Assembly (NCBI GenBank): GCA_024220505.1 | Contig: JAKZZE010000002.1 | Location: forward strand, 62,001-126,000 | Source of the DNA: Rhizopus arrhizus | Lineage: Eukaryota > Mucoromycota > Mucoromycetes > Mucorales > Rhizopodaceae | Length of the DNA: 64,000 bases | Direction of reading: 5' to 3' | In this document: piece by piece, positions 23,347-35,785 of the stretch | Numbering within the stretch: the stretch's first letter is position 1 | How the letters are laid out: the number at the start of each line of letters is the position of its first letter | Notes under the pieces: generated by a model | Databases searched by the model: none | Seen by the model: the letters and a program-made list of their open reading frames with translations, nothing else | What the model was told of the DNA's origin: nothing | Made by a program: the position numbers and the translations under genes

Positions 23347-25963
23347 TTAATAAGAATGATTATAAGGAAGAAAAGACTTGGCTTTCTGAAGCACTAAGAC
23401 ACCCAAGAATAAATCACAGTCTCTTTTTGTTTCTTCAACTCGCACTACATAAAGACAATCAGGTATTTGCTGCATTCTTTTTAAAGGAATTAGATAAAAG
23501 TCCTTAATCTTTGTTTTGTTATGTCCCACAACGGCGTATCGTTGACGCGTTTCAAGGTAATCTAATAATGTTTGTGCTTGTTCTTCATTGAGTGTTACTT
23601 GAGTCTGTCGATTGCTGGCTTCCACTTGAATCAATATAATCTCACGACTACTAGAGTACTGTGTTTGTGTTATATAATTTGTTACTCTATCTGCTGGAAT
23701 ACGTCCTTCGATCCACATTGTTGGTGATAAGACCTCTGCCCATTCTTCTTCATTCAATTGTCTTCCTCCAATCTGTCTTGCACATGCTTCAAATTCTGCT
23801 ACTTGTGGCATGTTCACACGTCCTTGCCAAACACTAGGTAACTTTACTTCTTGTGTTTCATCTTCTTTTTCCTCTTTTTCCTGTTCAGTCATATCCATTT
23901 CTTCAATCTCAAATGGCGTTTCCTCTTCTTCACCCAACAGTTCTTCAAGGTCTGCAGTGACCTTTCTCTTCTTGACTCGATTATTATCTAAATTAGAAGC
24001 ATTTCGTTTCTGTTCATCTTGTATACCAATACGGGCTAAAATATCATCCATAGGCTCGGCTGATCTTGATGATGGCTCCACAGATGATGGTGTTTCATTT
24101 GCGAGTTCTTGTTGTTTCACGACAGTAGGGGTAGTAGGAGTACTGGATTGATGATACGCATCCTCATCATCATGACTTTCTTTGGTTGGTATCATTATAA
24201 TATCTCCTTTATGTGTTTTTTTAATAATTGGCATATTCTCAAGCTTCAAGATAGAATTCTTTAAGCTCTTTTGACGAAGGATCTCTGCCTTGGACTTGAG
24301 CTCCGGATTAGCCATATCCTCCGAAGACATCTTGATCAACTCCAAGGGTGACAAATCACCTGTCACAATACGTAATTGAAATGTTTGATTGGCCTTGTCC
24401 TTTAGATTATGTAACAACGATCTAAATTTGTTCTTGTACACTTCACCACAGGTACGGCCCCTGTCCCCAAGTTGGGAAAACATCGTGCTCTCAATGGATT
24501 TGGCCAGAGTTTCTGCTCTTTCTTGTACAGGTTGACTATCAAATACTTGAGGATCTTTTTCGACAGCTGATTCCATAATGGACTTCAAGATGGTAGACAT
24601 GTTCTTGACCACATTTCGACGTACAGGATTTTCTTCTGCTGTCATTTGACTTGGTGAATTAGGTGCCGATACTTCTTCTTCTTCATTATTCTTTTCTTCC
24701 TGCTTTTTTTCTAAATGTTCTGATTGCTTATCCTGCTCTTCTTCTTCTTCTTGTTGTTGTTGTTCCTCTGTATATTCATCTTCAGATTCTTCCTTCTTCT
24801 TTGGACGAGAACGACGCGTTGGAGTTATATTTTCATCTTTACGTGCACAAACATCGCTGCAATAAGAATCTGCTCGAGTACGATTGTTGCATCCCTTGTA
24901 AAGACAAGTCGATGGTTGTTTGGATCTTGTTTGACGGGTCTCCAGAGGATTAGGCAATTCATGACTTGCTGTATCTTGTTTTGTTTCTATATTTTCAAAA
25001 GAAGAAAAGCAAAAAAAGAGAAAGAATAAAAAATAGGATTTAATACCACGTTTTATTATCGTTCATATGTGCACACATATATGTATATACACACACATAC
25101 ACACACGTATACGTTTTGCAAGGCAGCTTCTTGTAAAAACCGTTCTGAACTTGTATAGTACTTATAAATTAGCGTTGTTACGAAGAAGTTACAAAATAGG
25201 TTTTTATCAAGTGTATATAAAAAAAGTAATATAAAGACCGTGTTCTCTTTCTCTTCCCATTCTCAAAAAAGTGCATATTTATAAAAAGAAAAAAAGAAAA
25301 AAAAAAACCGTTTGCTGTGTATATTTGTGTGCAAAAGTGTATACATACATATATGAACTTACCTTGCTCACATTTGTTACAAATCCAATCTAAATCCTCA
25401 TCTTGTAAATCAGGATCGAACTGAACGCAAACACAATGGAACCTAGTTTGCTATTAGCTAATGATAAAATAAATAATTCTTACTACGTACCATTCTTCAC
25501 AATTGTCGCATTGCACCATAGGTTTACCATTATAAGGTTGTTGACAAATACAATATAACTTTTTTGGTCTTGAAGACTTCTTCCTTTTATAAGTAGTAGT
25601 AACAATAGGAACACTGCCTGTGGAGCGCGAGCGTGTGACACGTTGTTCAGGCTGTTTAAGCAATGAGTCTGGTGTGATAAAGTTGATAACGTCGTTATTG
25701 CTGCTGTTACTGAGTAAGTTGAAGTCTAATCCAAACCCCCAATTGCTACTATTCCTATTATTACTATGACTACTACTATTATTATTCTCTGTACCATATA
25801 AGAGATTGTTGTCGCTAGTTGTAAGGATGGAATCTGCTGGCGTACTGGTCACTGAATGCCATTCAGATTCAGGTTGAACAGGGGGTATTACTTCTGCTGA
25901 TAGTAAGTTGATTTCATTTTGATCCTGTAAGTCAAGGTATTCGTCAATATTATGAAGCTCCAT
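23347..25963 (-). CDS. Bye1-like transcription elongation factor: PHD + TFIIS-M + SPOC
   Basis: Exons 25963-25491, 25442-25363 and 24986-23347 give 730 residues. Domains: a PHD finger at about 138-185 (LYCICQQPYNGKPMVQC, DNCEEWFHCVCV, CNKCEQ; Cys4-His-Cys3, split by the first intron); a short extra zinc motif (CLYKGC then YCSDVC) near 202-222; a long E/Q-rich acidic linker; TFIIS central domain about 300-425 (ESTMFSQLGDRGRTCGEVYKNKFRSL region); and a SPOC domain about 570-730 (SVWQGRVNMPQV, EGRIPADRV). This is the layout of yeast Bye1 and animal PHF3/DIDO, which bind RNA polymerase II and methylated H3K4. The second intron is 376 nt, several times the local norm, and holds CA/TA repeats near 25065-25110. 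The reading resumes exactly in phase (G|AA). Confidence 0.87.
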
Positions 25964-27167
25964 TGTATGTTTATGAAAAAGAAAGTGAAAGAAAAAAAGT
26001 TTTTTTTTTGGTATTTTTCCTTATTCACATCGTGCGGAGTTTTTGTTTTACTTAAAATTTTTCTACAGCCGTGTGATTTGGATATTTCATAACCAAGCAA
26101 AAAAAATGGAAAGAAATAAAAATAATCGGGCATTCAGTTACTGTTTGAAATCAGTCAATTATGACTTACACTATTTCTAGGAATAGATGTCGCGTTTACT
26201 TGTCGCTTTTTTGTATATATTGTATTATAAACTTTGTAAAAATGCGACTTTACTTTTTGAAAATGGTGTAAAAATAGTATGTCTTTTTTTTGATACACAA
26301 AGTTGTAAAAGAAAGACAAGAAAGATTTAACTACTGAAAAGAAAACTTAGTGTGTAAGCGTAAAAAGAATCGAAAAAGGTAAGATGTATTATGAAGAACA
26401 TCGAAGCATTCTTACTTTTTACGAATACTTCTGTCTTCTCTCATTTTCTTTTTCAAGCGAACATCGGGTTTTCCAATTTTTAAATAAAGCCAGAACAAAA
26501 CCAAAGGAGCAATATTAAATATACACATTATGTTGTTATGCCCAGAGCAAAGTGCTCATTTTTGCCCTTCTTTTACATATCTTTGTCTGAACTGAAAAAT
26601 GAAAATATATTATGGTTAAGAGGTTGATATTCTTTAGACAAACTAATAATGAAGCACTAGTCTCTGTAATGTACGAAGCAGAATATTCATATTTATACAG
26701 AGCATCGTTCCCCACCTTTTGTATTCAAAAATACAGCCAATGAGTATCTTTAAATTAGTTTTTAATCTCCGTCACTCTTCATCCAAACCTCGGACAAGTA
26801 AAACTAGCAGTTGAACTGGATAGGGCTGAGATTCCTTCCTTTATTTTTCACGTATGTATCATATCAGATGGGAAAGGTGGAAAGGATTAGAATGGAAAAA
26901 GATGATTGTATATAGATTGAATCTTTTAATGAATGGATGGATATCGTAAGCTTTGGATCAAACTTGTTGCCAACCTCATTTTATGTGCCATCCATCCCTA
27001 GAAGATAAAAAAAAAAACAACAGAGCCAAAATTGTAATACACCACTTTTTCATTCTAATCTTTTCCGGTGTGTGTGTGTGGGCATATAGGAGGAGTGAGA
27101 TGTAGCTTTGTTGAAACTAACCTTTTTTTTTTTTATAATTCAACTATTCAACTAACAGTAGTCAAAG
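25964..27167. other. Intergenic, divergent promoter region
   Basis: 1.2 kb between the divergently transcribed Bye1-like and eS7 genes. A T run at 27123-27134 just before the eS7 start is typical of ribosomal protein leaders. A GT-repeat (GTGTGTGTG) lies near 27069. No gene seen. Confidence 0.5.
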
Positions 27168-27795
27168 ATGGCTTCTAAGATTGTTAAGCAAGCTGGTGCC
27201 CCAGCTGCTAATGAGTTCGAACTCTCCGTTGCCCAAGCTCTTGTTGATCTTGAATCCAGTGTTCCCGATTTGAAGCAACTCCGTGCCCTTCAAATCTCTG
27301 CTGCCAAGGAGGTAAAATACATGCCAATGACGAAGGAATTTTATTGAAAATAGTATTTTGCAGGTTGAACTTGGTGCTGGTAAGAAGGCTATTGTCATCT
27401 TTGTCCCCGTTCCCAGCCTCGCTGGCTTCCACAAGATCCAAGCTAGACTTACACGTGAACTTGAAAAGAAGTTCTCTGATCGTCACGTCGTATTTGTTGC
27501 TCAACGTCGCATCTTGCCCGTCCCCACCCGTCGTACCAACGGTAAGCAACCTCGTCCCAGAAGTCGTACTTTGACTGCTGTTCACGATGCTATCTTGGAT
27601 GATCTTGTTTACCCTACTGAAATCATTGGTAAGCGTCTTCGTCAAAAGGTTGATGGTTCCAAGACTCTTAAGGTTTTCCTTGATGCCAAGGATGCTACCT
27701 CTCTTGAATACAAGCTCGATACTTTCTCCGCTGTTTACAAGAAGCTCACTGGCAAGGCTGTTACTTTTGAATTCCCCGCTAACGCTGAATTCTAA
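27168..27795 (+). CDS. RPS7: 40S ribosomal protein eS7
   Basis: Exons 27168-27311 and 27364-27795 give 191 residues, the standard length. Family landmarks: [71 protein letters not shown] and [20 protein letters not shown] at the C-terminus. It is a small-subunit protein on the solvent side, needed for 18S rRNA maturation. Codon use shifts strongly to C-ending codons (GCC, CTC, GTC, CGT) compared with neighbours, as expected for high expression. Start is the first ATG, followed by GCT. Runs head-to-tail with the eS12 gene. Confidence 0.97.
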
Positions 27796-28304
27796 GCAAA
27801 TGAAAAAGAGAAAAAGGGCATGTACACATATTATATGGAATTCGCTTTTTTAAAATAAAAATTTAATAACGTTCCCAAAAAAAAAGAAAAAGAAGTATAT
27901 TTTGATATGAGAGAGGTACGGGCTGCTTTGTTCGCGTTTTACTTTCATGAATTACACTTTATTTACTGACAAAGCAAATGTTTTGGTAAACAGAATGACT
28001 GTTGTAGAATTTGTCCGGTACGGACAAATATTTTTGAAATTTTTCTTTCTCCGTCAAGAGTTCATCAGCTTTGTGTGTGCACATACAACTACCTGTAGGA
28101 GCAGTACTGATAGCTCCTTCTCTTTTTTTCTAAGGAATACCCAAAGTATGTATATGCATCAATACATAGAAATAGAAACAGGATGAGTGAGATGGATGAT
28201 ATGGGGAAAAGATGGATGGATTGAAAAAAAGAAAAAGAAACACGGAATGATATTAGAGGGGAAAGAGCCAATATTAGAATAATATATTAATGACCTTGAT
28301 TAGC
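27796..28304. other. Intergenic between eS7 and eS12
   Basis: About 500 bp with an A run near 27878. It must hold the eS7 terminator and the eS12 promoter. Small open frames here are not coding. Confidence 0.5.
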
Positions 28305-28838
28305 ATGTCCGACCACGAAGAAGTTATTGATAGCCAAGAAGTCGAAGTTGCTGTTGAAGCCACTTCCGGTCAAATGTCCGTTGAAGATGCTCTTCAAGAA
28401 GTTCTTCGTCGTGCTTTGGTTCACGACGGTCTCGCCCGCGGTTTGAAGGAAGCTGTCAAGGCTTTGGACAGGTAAATGATACATATTGACAGCGAAGCAA
28501 GCTCTAATTTGTATAAAGACGTCAAGCTCACTTGGCTGTTCTCGTTGAATCCTGTACCGAATCCGAATACCTCAAGTTGGTTGAAGCTCTCTGTGCTGAA
28601 CACAATATCAACTTGATCAAGGTCTCTGACGCCAAGAAGCTTGGTGAATGGGCTGGTCTCTGCAAGATTGACCGTGAAGGTAACGCCCGTAAGGTCGTTG
28701 GTTGTTCTTGTGTTGCTGTTACCGACTTTGGAGAAGAATCTGAAGCTATGAACGTTCTTTTGGACTGTAAGTTGTATAAAACTAGAAAAAAAAGTATGTT
28801 ACTTATTTTTTACTTTTATAGACTTCAAGACTCGTTAA
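28305..28838 (+). CDS. RPS12: 40S ribosomal protein eS12
   Basis: Exons 28305-28471, 28519-28766 and 28822-28838 give 143 residues. Landmarks: [73 protein letters not shown] and the terminal LDYFKTR, assembled from a 17-nt last exon. It is an L7Ae-fold small-subunit protein located at the beak of the 40S head. Codon use is biased like eS7. The upstream in-frame ATG at 28290 would add five residues; the ATG at 28305 (MSDHEE) matches the family. Confidence 0.96.
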
Positions 28839-29738
28839 ATCAGTAAAACATTGTTTTTCAGTAATAAATGTATTTACAATAAAAAATCACACTAAAGAAT
28901 GTATTCAACAATATGCTTAGTTGGACCATGTTGGATATACGTATGCTGTTGTATAGTTAAACTGAACAGTATCAAATTAAAATTTGTTTTGTGCTTCAAT
29001 GCAAGAATGTATCTATCATATTTTCATAATCACTTTTGATTTGATATTTTTGGATCATGATCTTTGCCTCAATAAGTATGGGGCAATTTTTTAGGTCTTT
29101 TATTAAGCTTAATATTTTAAAAAGTGATTAATAGTCTTTCTTTTCCTTTTTTTGATGGAAAATGAATGGGTAAGATATCTTTAAATATTGTATGTTTTAT
29201 AAAGCATGACAAAACACATTTGTCCATAACAATACACAATGTCTTTATAAATGAGAATTTTAATGTGTATTAAAACTAATCAAAAAATACAAGGATATTA
29301 AAGGTGTTTGTCCATGTCAGATCGAGAAATGAGTGGAGGCTAAGAATCCCTTTCGGGATTAAGGGTAAAAATATTTATGCCACTATTTAATTAAAATTTT
29401 CGTCCATTAAAAAGTTGAAAAAAATTTCAGTTGGAGTCATGTGCCACTGAAATATCCACCAAACGACAAGTTTTAATACAAAAAGAATGATCATTGATTC
29501 TTTGTTTGGTTTTCTTTATTAAAAGAAGATACAAAAATAAGTTAGTTTTGAAAAAAAGTATTTTGTACTTTATAATTTGTAAAGGATACTAAAACGATTC
29601 CATCATGCATAATTAGTATGAAAGCAGAAATCTTCAATCTTGTACTACTGTGACTGAAGCTTTCTGTCTTTTTGTTCATGTGAGGCACAGTATTTGGACT
29701 TTTTCTTTTTTTTTTTTTTTTTTTTGTTTTGTTTAAGG
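28839..29738. other. Intergenic, 900 bp
   Basis: AT-rich interval. A small perfect hairpin (AATCCC-TTTC-GGGATT) sits near 29345-29360. A T run at 29709-29725 directly precedes the next gene. No gene seen. Confidence 0.5.
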
Positions 29739-31431
29739 ATGTCGCGGCGTTCTTTCAACGGTTCCATCTCTGGATCTCAGGAAAGTGCAAGTTCTCACAA
29801 TCCCTCAACAGAAGACGAACTTTCTGGGTTTATTAGAAAAGCACCAGTCTCAGAACCAAAAAATGATTCTATTATACGTGCAGTAAGCCCATATGGACGA
29901 AGATATTTGAAGCCTATCAATGGTATTCAAACCAAAGGATTTGCTCGATCAGGTAGATAAACATGTATTTCTCATCGTTCATTTTACTCAATTTATTTTT
30001 CTTTAGCTCAAAGAAGATCCTCTGTCTTAACTTTGGGCTCTATCGAAAGATTACAAAATTTTTACGCAAAAAGAGATTTAAAAGTAAACAAGTAAGTGTG
30101 ATGTGTGTGATATAAACAGTCAATCATTTCTGTAGACCCGTCAACTTATTTTTAAATAGAGGTGGCACATTAGGATTTCAAAAAACTCTAACAGAGGAAC
30201 CAGATGAATATGATGAACAGCTACCAACGCCAAAAGCGCCACCTCCAAGTTGGATTGATCTTAATGTGGAGACAGACTTGGATGTGCTGCTACATGTATG
30301 CTTTGAGGATATACAAAATACCTTGACAACTTGGGCTATGGTCGTTAGTCCTCATCAATCATCAAACTTGTTAGAAGATGAATCTTCATCAAGGTCGTCA
30401 ACCCCAACAGAAAGAAGCTTTCAAATAATACCGTTAATTCAGTCTGTTACAAAAATGTTAGATTCAGTTCGTAATTATATCACGCATCGGCATGACTTAT
30501 CTGACTCTGCGCTAAGTAAGCTAAGAGGTGCCTCCTTGTCTCTTTTGGAGGTCATGAAAAATTTGGAAAGCCATAACAGAGAAGATGGAAATGATGAAGA
30601 AGGGTATTTGTACAAATCGTCTGAGTTTGACTTGCTGGGACGAGAAAGACAAGCAATTCATACTTATTTACGAGTAGTCGAGTCTCAAGGGTTTAACCCT
30701 CCTCATCGTATCGGAAGTCCTCCTGCGGTATTTACTCCTGAAATACAGGCATTGATAGGAAAAACATCCGTTTTGAGTTTATCTGATGATGGAAAAGATG
30801 AAGAAACAAAAATGACGAATAATATACCCTTATGGCTACAAAAGAATTCTTTCCCTAATGACCCCCTTGGTAAAAATGCATTTATATAATTTGTGTTATT
30901 TGAGGCTAATCACATATATTTAAAGGTAAATGCCATGCTTTATTTGTTGATAGTCAAAGTAAAGACCCAATTGATATACCAAATCCAAAAGAAGATGAAG
31001 ATGCCTTCTTAGAATGTTTAGCGTAATTTTTTTTTTTTTTGTTAAAATGCATTTACTCATTTTATATTTTAAAAACTAGAGACGGAAAGGTCTTTTGCAA
31101 CACTTATAATAGAATTTTGAAGTTGTCTAAACGTCCTTTTGGATTTATTACAAAAATTCATGATGACACCCGCCGTACCTATAGAGCTGTAGAGAATCTT
31201 CGATTTTTTGCTGCGTAAGTTTTATAAATGTATAAAAGTTGACACATTTATTCATCGAATGTATTTAGAGCCTGTAAGTTTAGATTTGAGCTCACCTTTG
31301 ATGAATTTGATCCTTCCGAAATCGCTCGGAAAACAGATAAAGGCCTGTTTATTACTAAAAATGTAGCAATCACATTCTGTGATTGTGTTATTCAAGAGTT
31401 GCAGGAGCAAATAGATTTAAATCAACAGTAA
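29739..31431 (+). CDS. Conserved fungal-type protein with C-terminal calponin-homology-like region
   Basis: Six exons (29739-29952, 30007-30091, 30136-30869, 30926-31022, 31080-31214, 31269-31431) give 475 residues. The N-terminal 130 residues are Ser-rich and disordered; residues about 145-320 are largely helical (DVLLHVCFEDIQNTL, LIQSVTKMLDSVRNYI, LSKLRGASLSLLEVMKNL). The C-terminal 110 residues (DGKVFCNTYNRI, RPFGFITKIHDDTRRTYRA, VENLRFFAAACKFRF, TDKGLFITKNVAITFCDCVI) follow a calponin-homology pattern, with DG.V.CN and ENL.FF.AAC elements. That would suggest binding actin or microtubules, but this is an inference. For exon 3, the acceptor at 30135 was preferred over 30159; both keep the frame and differ by eight residues. 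I do not know a named orthologue. Confidence 0.75.
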
Positions 31432-31700
31432 AAGCATAAAAAAAAAAAAAAAAAAAAGATCAACAGGCAAATATCATTCATCACTATACCAATTGTTCAA
31501 TAAATACCAAATCCCAATTGTTTCCAGTATATTCCTTTTCTACATTTTACAATTAAATTTCTTTTCAATCAGCAAGACTTTTCTTATGTTGCGTGAAACA
31601 CACTAAATTTATTATTTATTGTATACTCGCTACTTGATAATAAATAATGACTCATGAGAGCTCAATAAAATATAAAATTTCATAACATTATTTCCTAGAT

Positions 31701-33251
31701 TTAAGCGCTGGTTGACTGTTGTCCATTGTGCAAGAGCTTGTTGACGGTTCTACCAGTGATAGAAGTAACAGCATTAGACGTGGCCAAGCTTGACATTTGG
31801 CTGTAAATGGAGGAAGGAGAGGTGCCAGCAGCTTGACTGAGCAAAAGAGCACCAACGCCAGCAGCATGAGGAGAGGCCATAGAGGTACCGGACATGGTGG
31901 TAGTGGATGTTCTGGAGTTAACATAAGTACTGAGGATGTTGTCACCAGGAGCAAGAATTTGAACACAGCTTCCGTAACAGCTGTAATCAGTCATTGCGTC
32001 GCTCTTATCAGTGGCGCCAACAGTGAAGACATTCTTGTTGTTAGCAGGTGAGACATAACAGGCATCACTTCCAGAGTTACCAGCTGCGACAAATACAGGG
32101 ATACCAGAAGAAACAACAGCATCAATGGCACTATTGAAGGCGGAAAGAGTAGAAGAAGGAACTCCACTGGTCTTCATGCCCAAGGACATGTTGACAACAG
32201 AGCGTCCTTTCTTAGCGTTGTTGACAACCCATTGAAGACCAGAAATGATACTGGAGACTGAGCCTGAACCAGTGTCGTCAAGGACTTGAACAGCAACAAG
32301 GTTGGCTTTCTTGGCAACGCCATAGGTGCTACCGCCAATGATACCACCGACGTGAGTACCATGACCAGTACCGTATTGGGAAATACCAGAGTAAGAGGAC
32401 CAACCCCACTGAGCACGGCCACCAAAGTCAGAATGGTCAGTACGCATGCCATCATCAACAACGTAAACATAGGCACCAGATCTAAAAAAAATAAGTATTT
32501 TGAATAATGTGTTTTTTTGTTCTTACCCTGCATTAGAATCATAAATGTAAGGTTGAGATAGATCTCTTCTGTGTTGAGAGATACGAACCAAGTTCCATTG
32601 AGCGCCGGTTTGTCTAGAGTAGCTGGTAGCAGCTCTCTTAGACAAGGTTGTATTCTCCAATTCGAGATCATCAGGCTTACCAAACTTGTCAAAGGTGTCA
32701 GGGTCGTAGTTACCCTTACGTTCAGCGCGCTTTTGAGATCTAGAACGAGCAAGGAATCTCTTCTTATTCTTGGGCTTAGGCAAATCAAACTTGATGTCTT
32801 GATCAGGGAAAACTCTCAAAATGTTCTTGCTAAATTCTTTAGTAAGATCTTCGATCACACTGGCATTTTCAAACTTGACAGTGAGACCCTTGAATGAGTC
32901 AGCGATGCTGTAGACATCAATGACTTGAACTTGCTCTTCACCACTACCAAGCTTGACTATCTTGTTCTTTTGAACTTTCACCTTGTCGCCACCCATGGAT
33001 TGGATAACAGCGTGAGTAGCGCCATTGATGAAATCAGGAACAACTATTTAATGAAAAATTAAAATACAGTCATAAGCAGTTTAAATGGTATACATACAAG
33101 TCTTGATATCAGTTTCAGGGCTCAAATGGAAAATGTAGTTTCCATTGCCTTTAACAGCACTAAAGTCTTCAAGAATATTGTCATCGAGGCCAGCAGCGGT
33201 GACAATAGTAATGCAGGAGACTGCAAAGAGAATGAATGTCTTGGGAAGCAT
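31701..33251 (-). CDS. Secreted subtilisin-like serine protease (S8, proteinase K/cerevisin type)
   Basis: Exons 33251-33098, 33043-32527 and 32481-31701 give 483 residues. Residues 1-20 are a signal peptide (MLPKTFILFAVSCITIVTAA). An I9-type propeptide follows (about 35-190), ending in dibasic-rich sequence (KKRFLARSRSQKRAERK, LSKR) where maturation could occur. The catalytic triad is Asp233 (YVVDDG), His267 (GHGTHVGG) and Ser424 (GTSMASPH), with the oxyanion Asn359 (AAGNSG). All are intact. Cysteines in DACYVS and YSCYGSCV could form disulfides as in proteinase K. The protein is secreted or vacuolar; it digests protein for nutrition. G/C-ending codons suggest high expression. Convergent with the plus-strand gene ending 270 bp away. 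Confidence 0.95.
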
Positions 33252-34220
33252 TTTCGTTTAAGAGAGAAGATTTAAAGCGATAGATATTTCAAAAAAAAGG
33301 GAAAGGAATTTAAACTGTAAGCGTTTGTTTGATTGCTTGTTGTTTGAAAAAAAAAAAGAGAAGCAATAACTGGATCCTTTTATATGTTTTTAAACAATTC
33401 AACTCGTTCGTTTGCCAGGTTGTTTATAATTTTTGATATTATGGCTCATGAGGTTATCTTCTTAGTTTTACCTTCTGCAAATGGAATCTAATAGACTAAA
33501 AGGGGCATTATGAACTAATATGGTGTCTTGCTCATCTTATTGAAGGATTCTTTAATTTCCCTATATTCCAGAAAATAGAATACACAGTGCAACATTAATT
33601 TAGGTTTACATTATGTTTCTCAGGGTGATCGCTGGTATTGAATTCAAGTTAAAGCAAACTACTACATTAGTTGAACATACAAAAACGTTATCAGAGATAT
33701 ATTCTTACGAAGGGTTTGTTGAACATTATAATATTTATTACTGGATGAGATAAAAGAAAAAGAGAAGAAGCATGCTTTTTGCAATGAGTATTCTTGTGCT
33801 TCAGTATATAACATGCCTTGTATCATGTTGTGATGCCCACATTCACACGAAAATCAATTGATATGTTAGAAAAAGGGTAGATTGGCCCATAAAGGAAAAC
33901 GTTATGGAGTAACTTACTCTGAATTGAACAAACATTGACTTAATTCCCATGCACTTAAATTATTATATTCTATGTCTAATCCTTATTGACATACAAAAAC
34001 AAAACAAGTAAGTTGTGGAGCAAGCTTTAGGTCAGTAACACATTCGAAATAATACGTAACTTATGTAGTGATACGCAAGTAATATAAACCAAGAAAGTGC
34101 GTGTCACGTCTTATGTTTAACTAGCGTTCAGAGTTGCCTCATAATGCAGATCTAACAAAAAGCAATTGCCCTGTTGCTTGCAAAAAAAAAATTGTTTTTT
34201 TTTTTTTACCTATCAGAGCT
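33252..34220. other. Intergenic, promoter side of the protease gene
   Basis: About 1 kb, AT-rich, no supported gene. It should carry the protease promoter (A-rich leader just upstream of its ATG) and the end of the doubtful gene at 34221-34722. Confidence 0.5.
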
Positions 34221-34722
34221 TTATTTTGTAAGAAATATTAAAAGAATACAACGTAAGTTAGATGATACATAATTTATCAAGGTTTGACAAGGAATAAAAA
34301 AAAAAACAAATATGTTACTAGAAAAGTTACAATGTACATTACAAATCAGAGATTGTGTTCGATGATTTGTGAAACATGTAAACGTATAACTTACCCGGTA
34401 AACGGGAACAAACTTTTTACAACTAAAGTAGATAACGAATACAACCATTTTCTGTAACACGAACCGAGATTATTATGCATCCATACATGCACTTTCAGAT
34501 GACCATTAAGGCTATCATTTGTCGTAATTTTTTTTTTGTATGTAAAAAAGATGTAATTGGTTTGGAGCATTTGACTTACTTTCAGTAACACAGTCGCAAG
34601 AATATTGCTGAAGGTATGAATTGCCTTGAAAAGATATACTTACCCAAATAGGCTGCATTCCATTGATACATATGGTATCCTTGTGTTTCTTCATATGTTT
34701 CCATCAGTTCTTTGGATGCCAT
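34221..34722 (-). CDS. Doubtful three-exon orphan gene
   Basis: Exons 34722-34644, 34578-34395 and 34317-34221 join in one phase to 119 residues. Both donors are near-perfect (GTAAGT) and acceptors end TGAAAG and TTCTAG. The start reads MASKELMETYEETQGYHMYQ; the middle part holds HVWMHNNLGSCYRKWLY; the last 31 residues are very hydrophobic (FVFFFIPC, CILLIFL), like a C-terminal membrane anchor. I do not recognise it. The open frame could be chance in AT-rich DNA, but three junctions agreeing in phase argue mildly for a gene or a recent pseudogene. Confidence 0.3.
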
Positions 34723-35422
34723 TATCACTTCTAATGAATTTATTTTTTGATTAAAAATGGAACCAACTAATCTACTGTATAACTTTATGTGCCTGAAACT
34801 AAAAAAAAAAAAGTCTACCACTGATACAGTAATATTAGATAAACTATTCGATTAGCTCCATTGTCCTATTTCGAAGCTAGATAAACTTTAAAAAGAAAGA
34901 TGATGTGAAAAAAGAAAGAGGATTCTGTAAACAGGAAGAATAGCATGTAAAATGATCGATAGAGATGATTGTGTGTCCTAATTACAAACAAAAGCAACGA
35001 ACCATTAAAAAAAGAGTGATGTTTGCTTTTTAACATTTAATAACTTTACTTTATTTTTTAAACTGCTTGATCTAAGCAATCCGAAACTTTCTTTTCCTTT
35101 TATTAGTTTTTATTTAATACTAAAGGTTTTTTATTTAAATATAATTTATCGCTTGCAAATCTATGTGGTGCGTAGTGAAACTTAAAATTAGGTTTTGTTG
35201 TTGAAAAAGTGCTATTTAATAAATAATGTTTGCAAACTACTATGAGATATTTGCAGAAAAATAGAAAAGTATTAGCAGTTGAAGATGTAGTGAATAAATC
35301 TCTCTGTTAGATTTCAAGACGAGAAAAAGAATCAATTATAATTAAGCCTGATGAACCATGTAAAATTATAAGACTAATACCAGAAAGGAGTTTTATGAAT
35401 ATGTAATAAATAATACTATGTA
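34723..35422. other. Intergenic, up to the transposon edge
   Basis: AT-rich sequence with no recognisable gene. It ends at the TA target duplication of the Tc1/mariner-like element. Confidence 0.5.
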
Positions 35423-35454
35423 ACGTGCCACCAAGCTTAAACCTGAAAAATTTT
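35423..35454 (+). repeat. Left terminal inverted repeat, 32 bp
   Basis: Identical to the reverse complement of 38043-38074. Preceded by TA. The similarity fades after base 32, where the left side continues TTGACA and the right side AATTTTG. Confidence 0.9.
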
Positions 35455-35785
35455 TTGACAATTTTCAAATGCTATAAACTTTTCCACAAATAATCCAACA
35501 ATAAAACAAAGCCATAACAATTATTATATAAACCTTTCTGAACATTTCTTATGGATTAGATTGTTAATTTTATTAATAATATTTTCTTTTTATATCATTT
35601 GAAAACATGCGGTATTTCAAAATTTTAGCTGGTAGTCCTTAGGGAAGACATATATTGAAACAAATTTTTTTAATACCGTATGGTAGAGGACAGATAAACA
35701 TAACAGTCACATATTACGTAATCAATATGAGAGAGCTCGTACTATAACATAGGTGCCTCTTCTCCCTTATCCATACTCTAAAACT

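Noticed and set aside
27208..27645. 145-codon ORF antisense to eS7
   Set aside because: It runs across the eS7 intron and depends on the biased codons of the ribosomal protein gene.
29340..29362. Short hairpin AATCCC-TTTC-GGGATT
   Set aside because: Only a 6-bp stem; no T-run terminator or RNA gene context; expected by chance.
31688..32788. Antisense and frame-shifted ORFs over the subtilase
   Set aside because: Catalytic motifs and phase-matched exons fix the true frame; the others are overlaps due to lower AT content.
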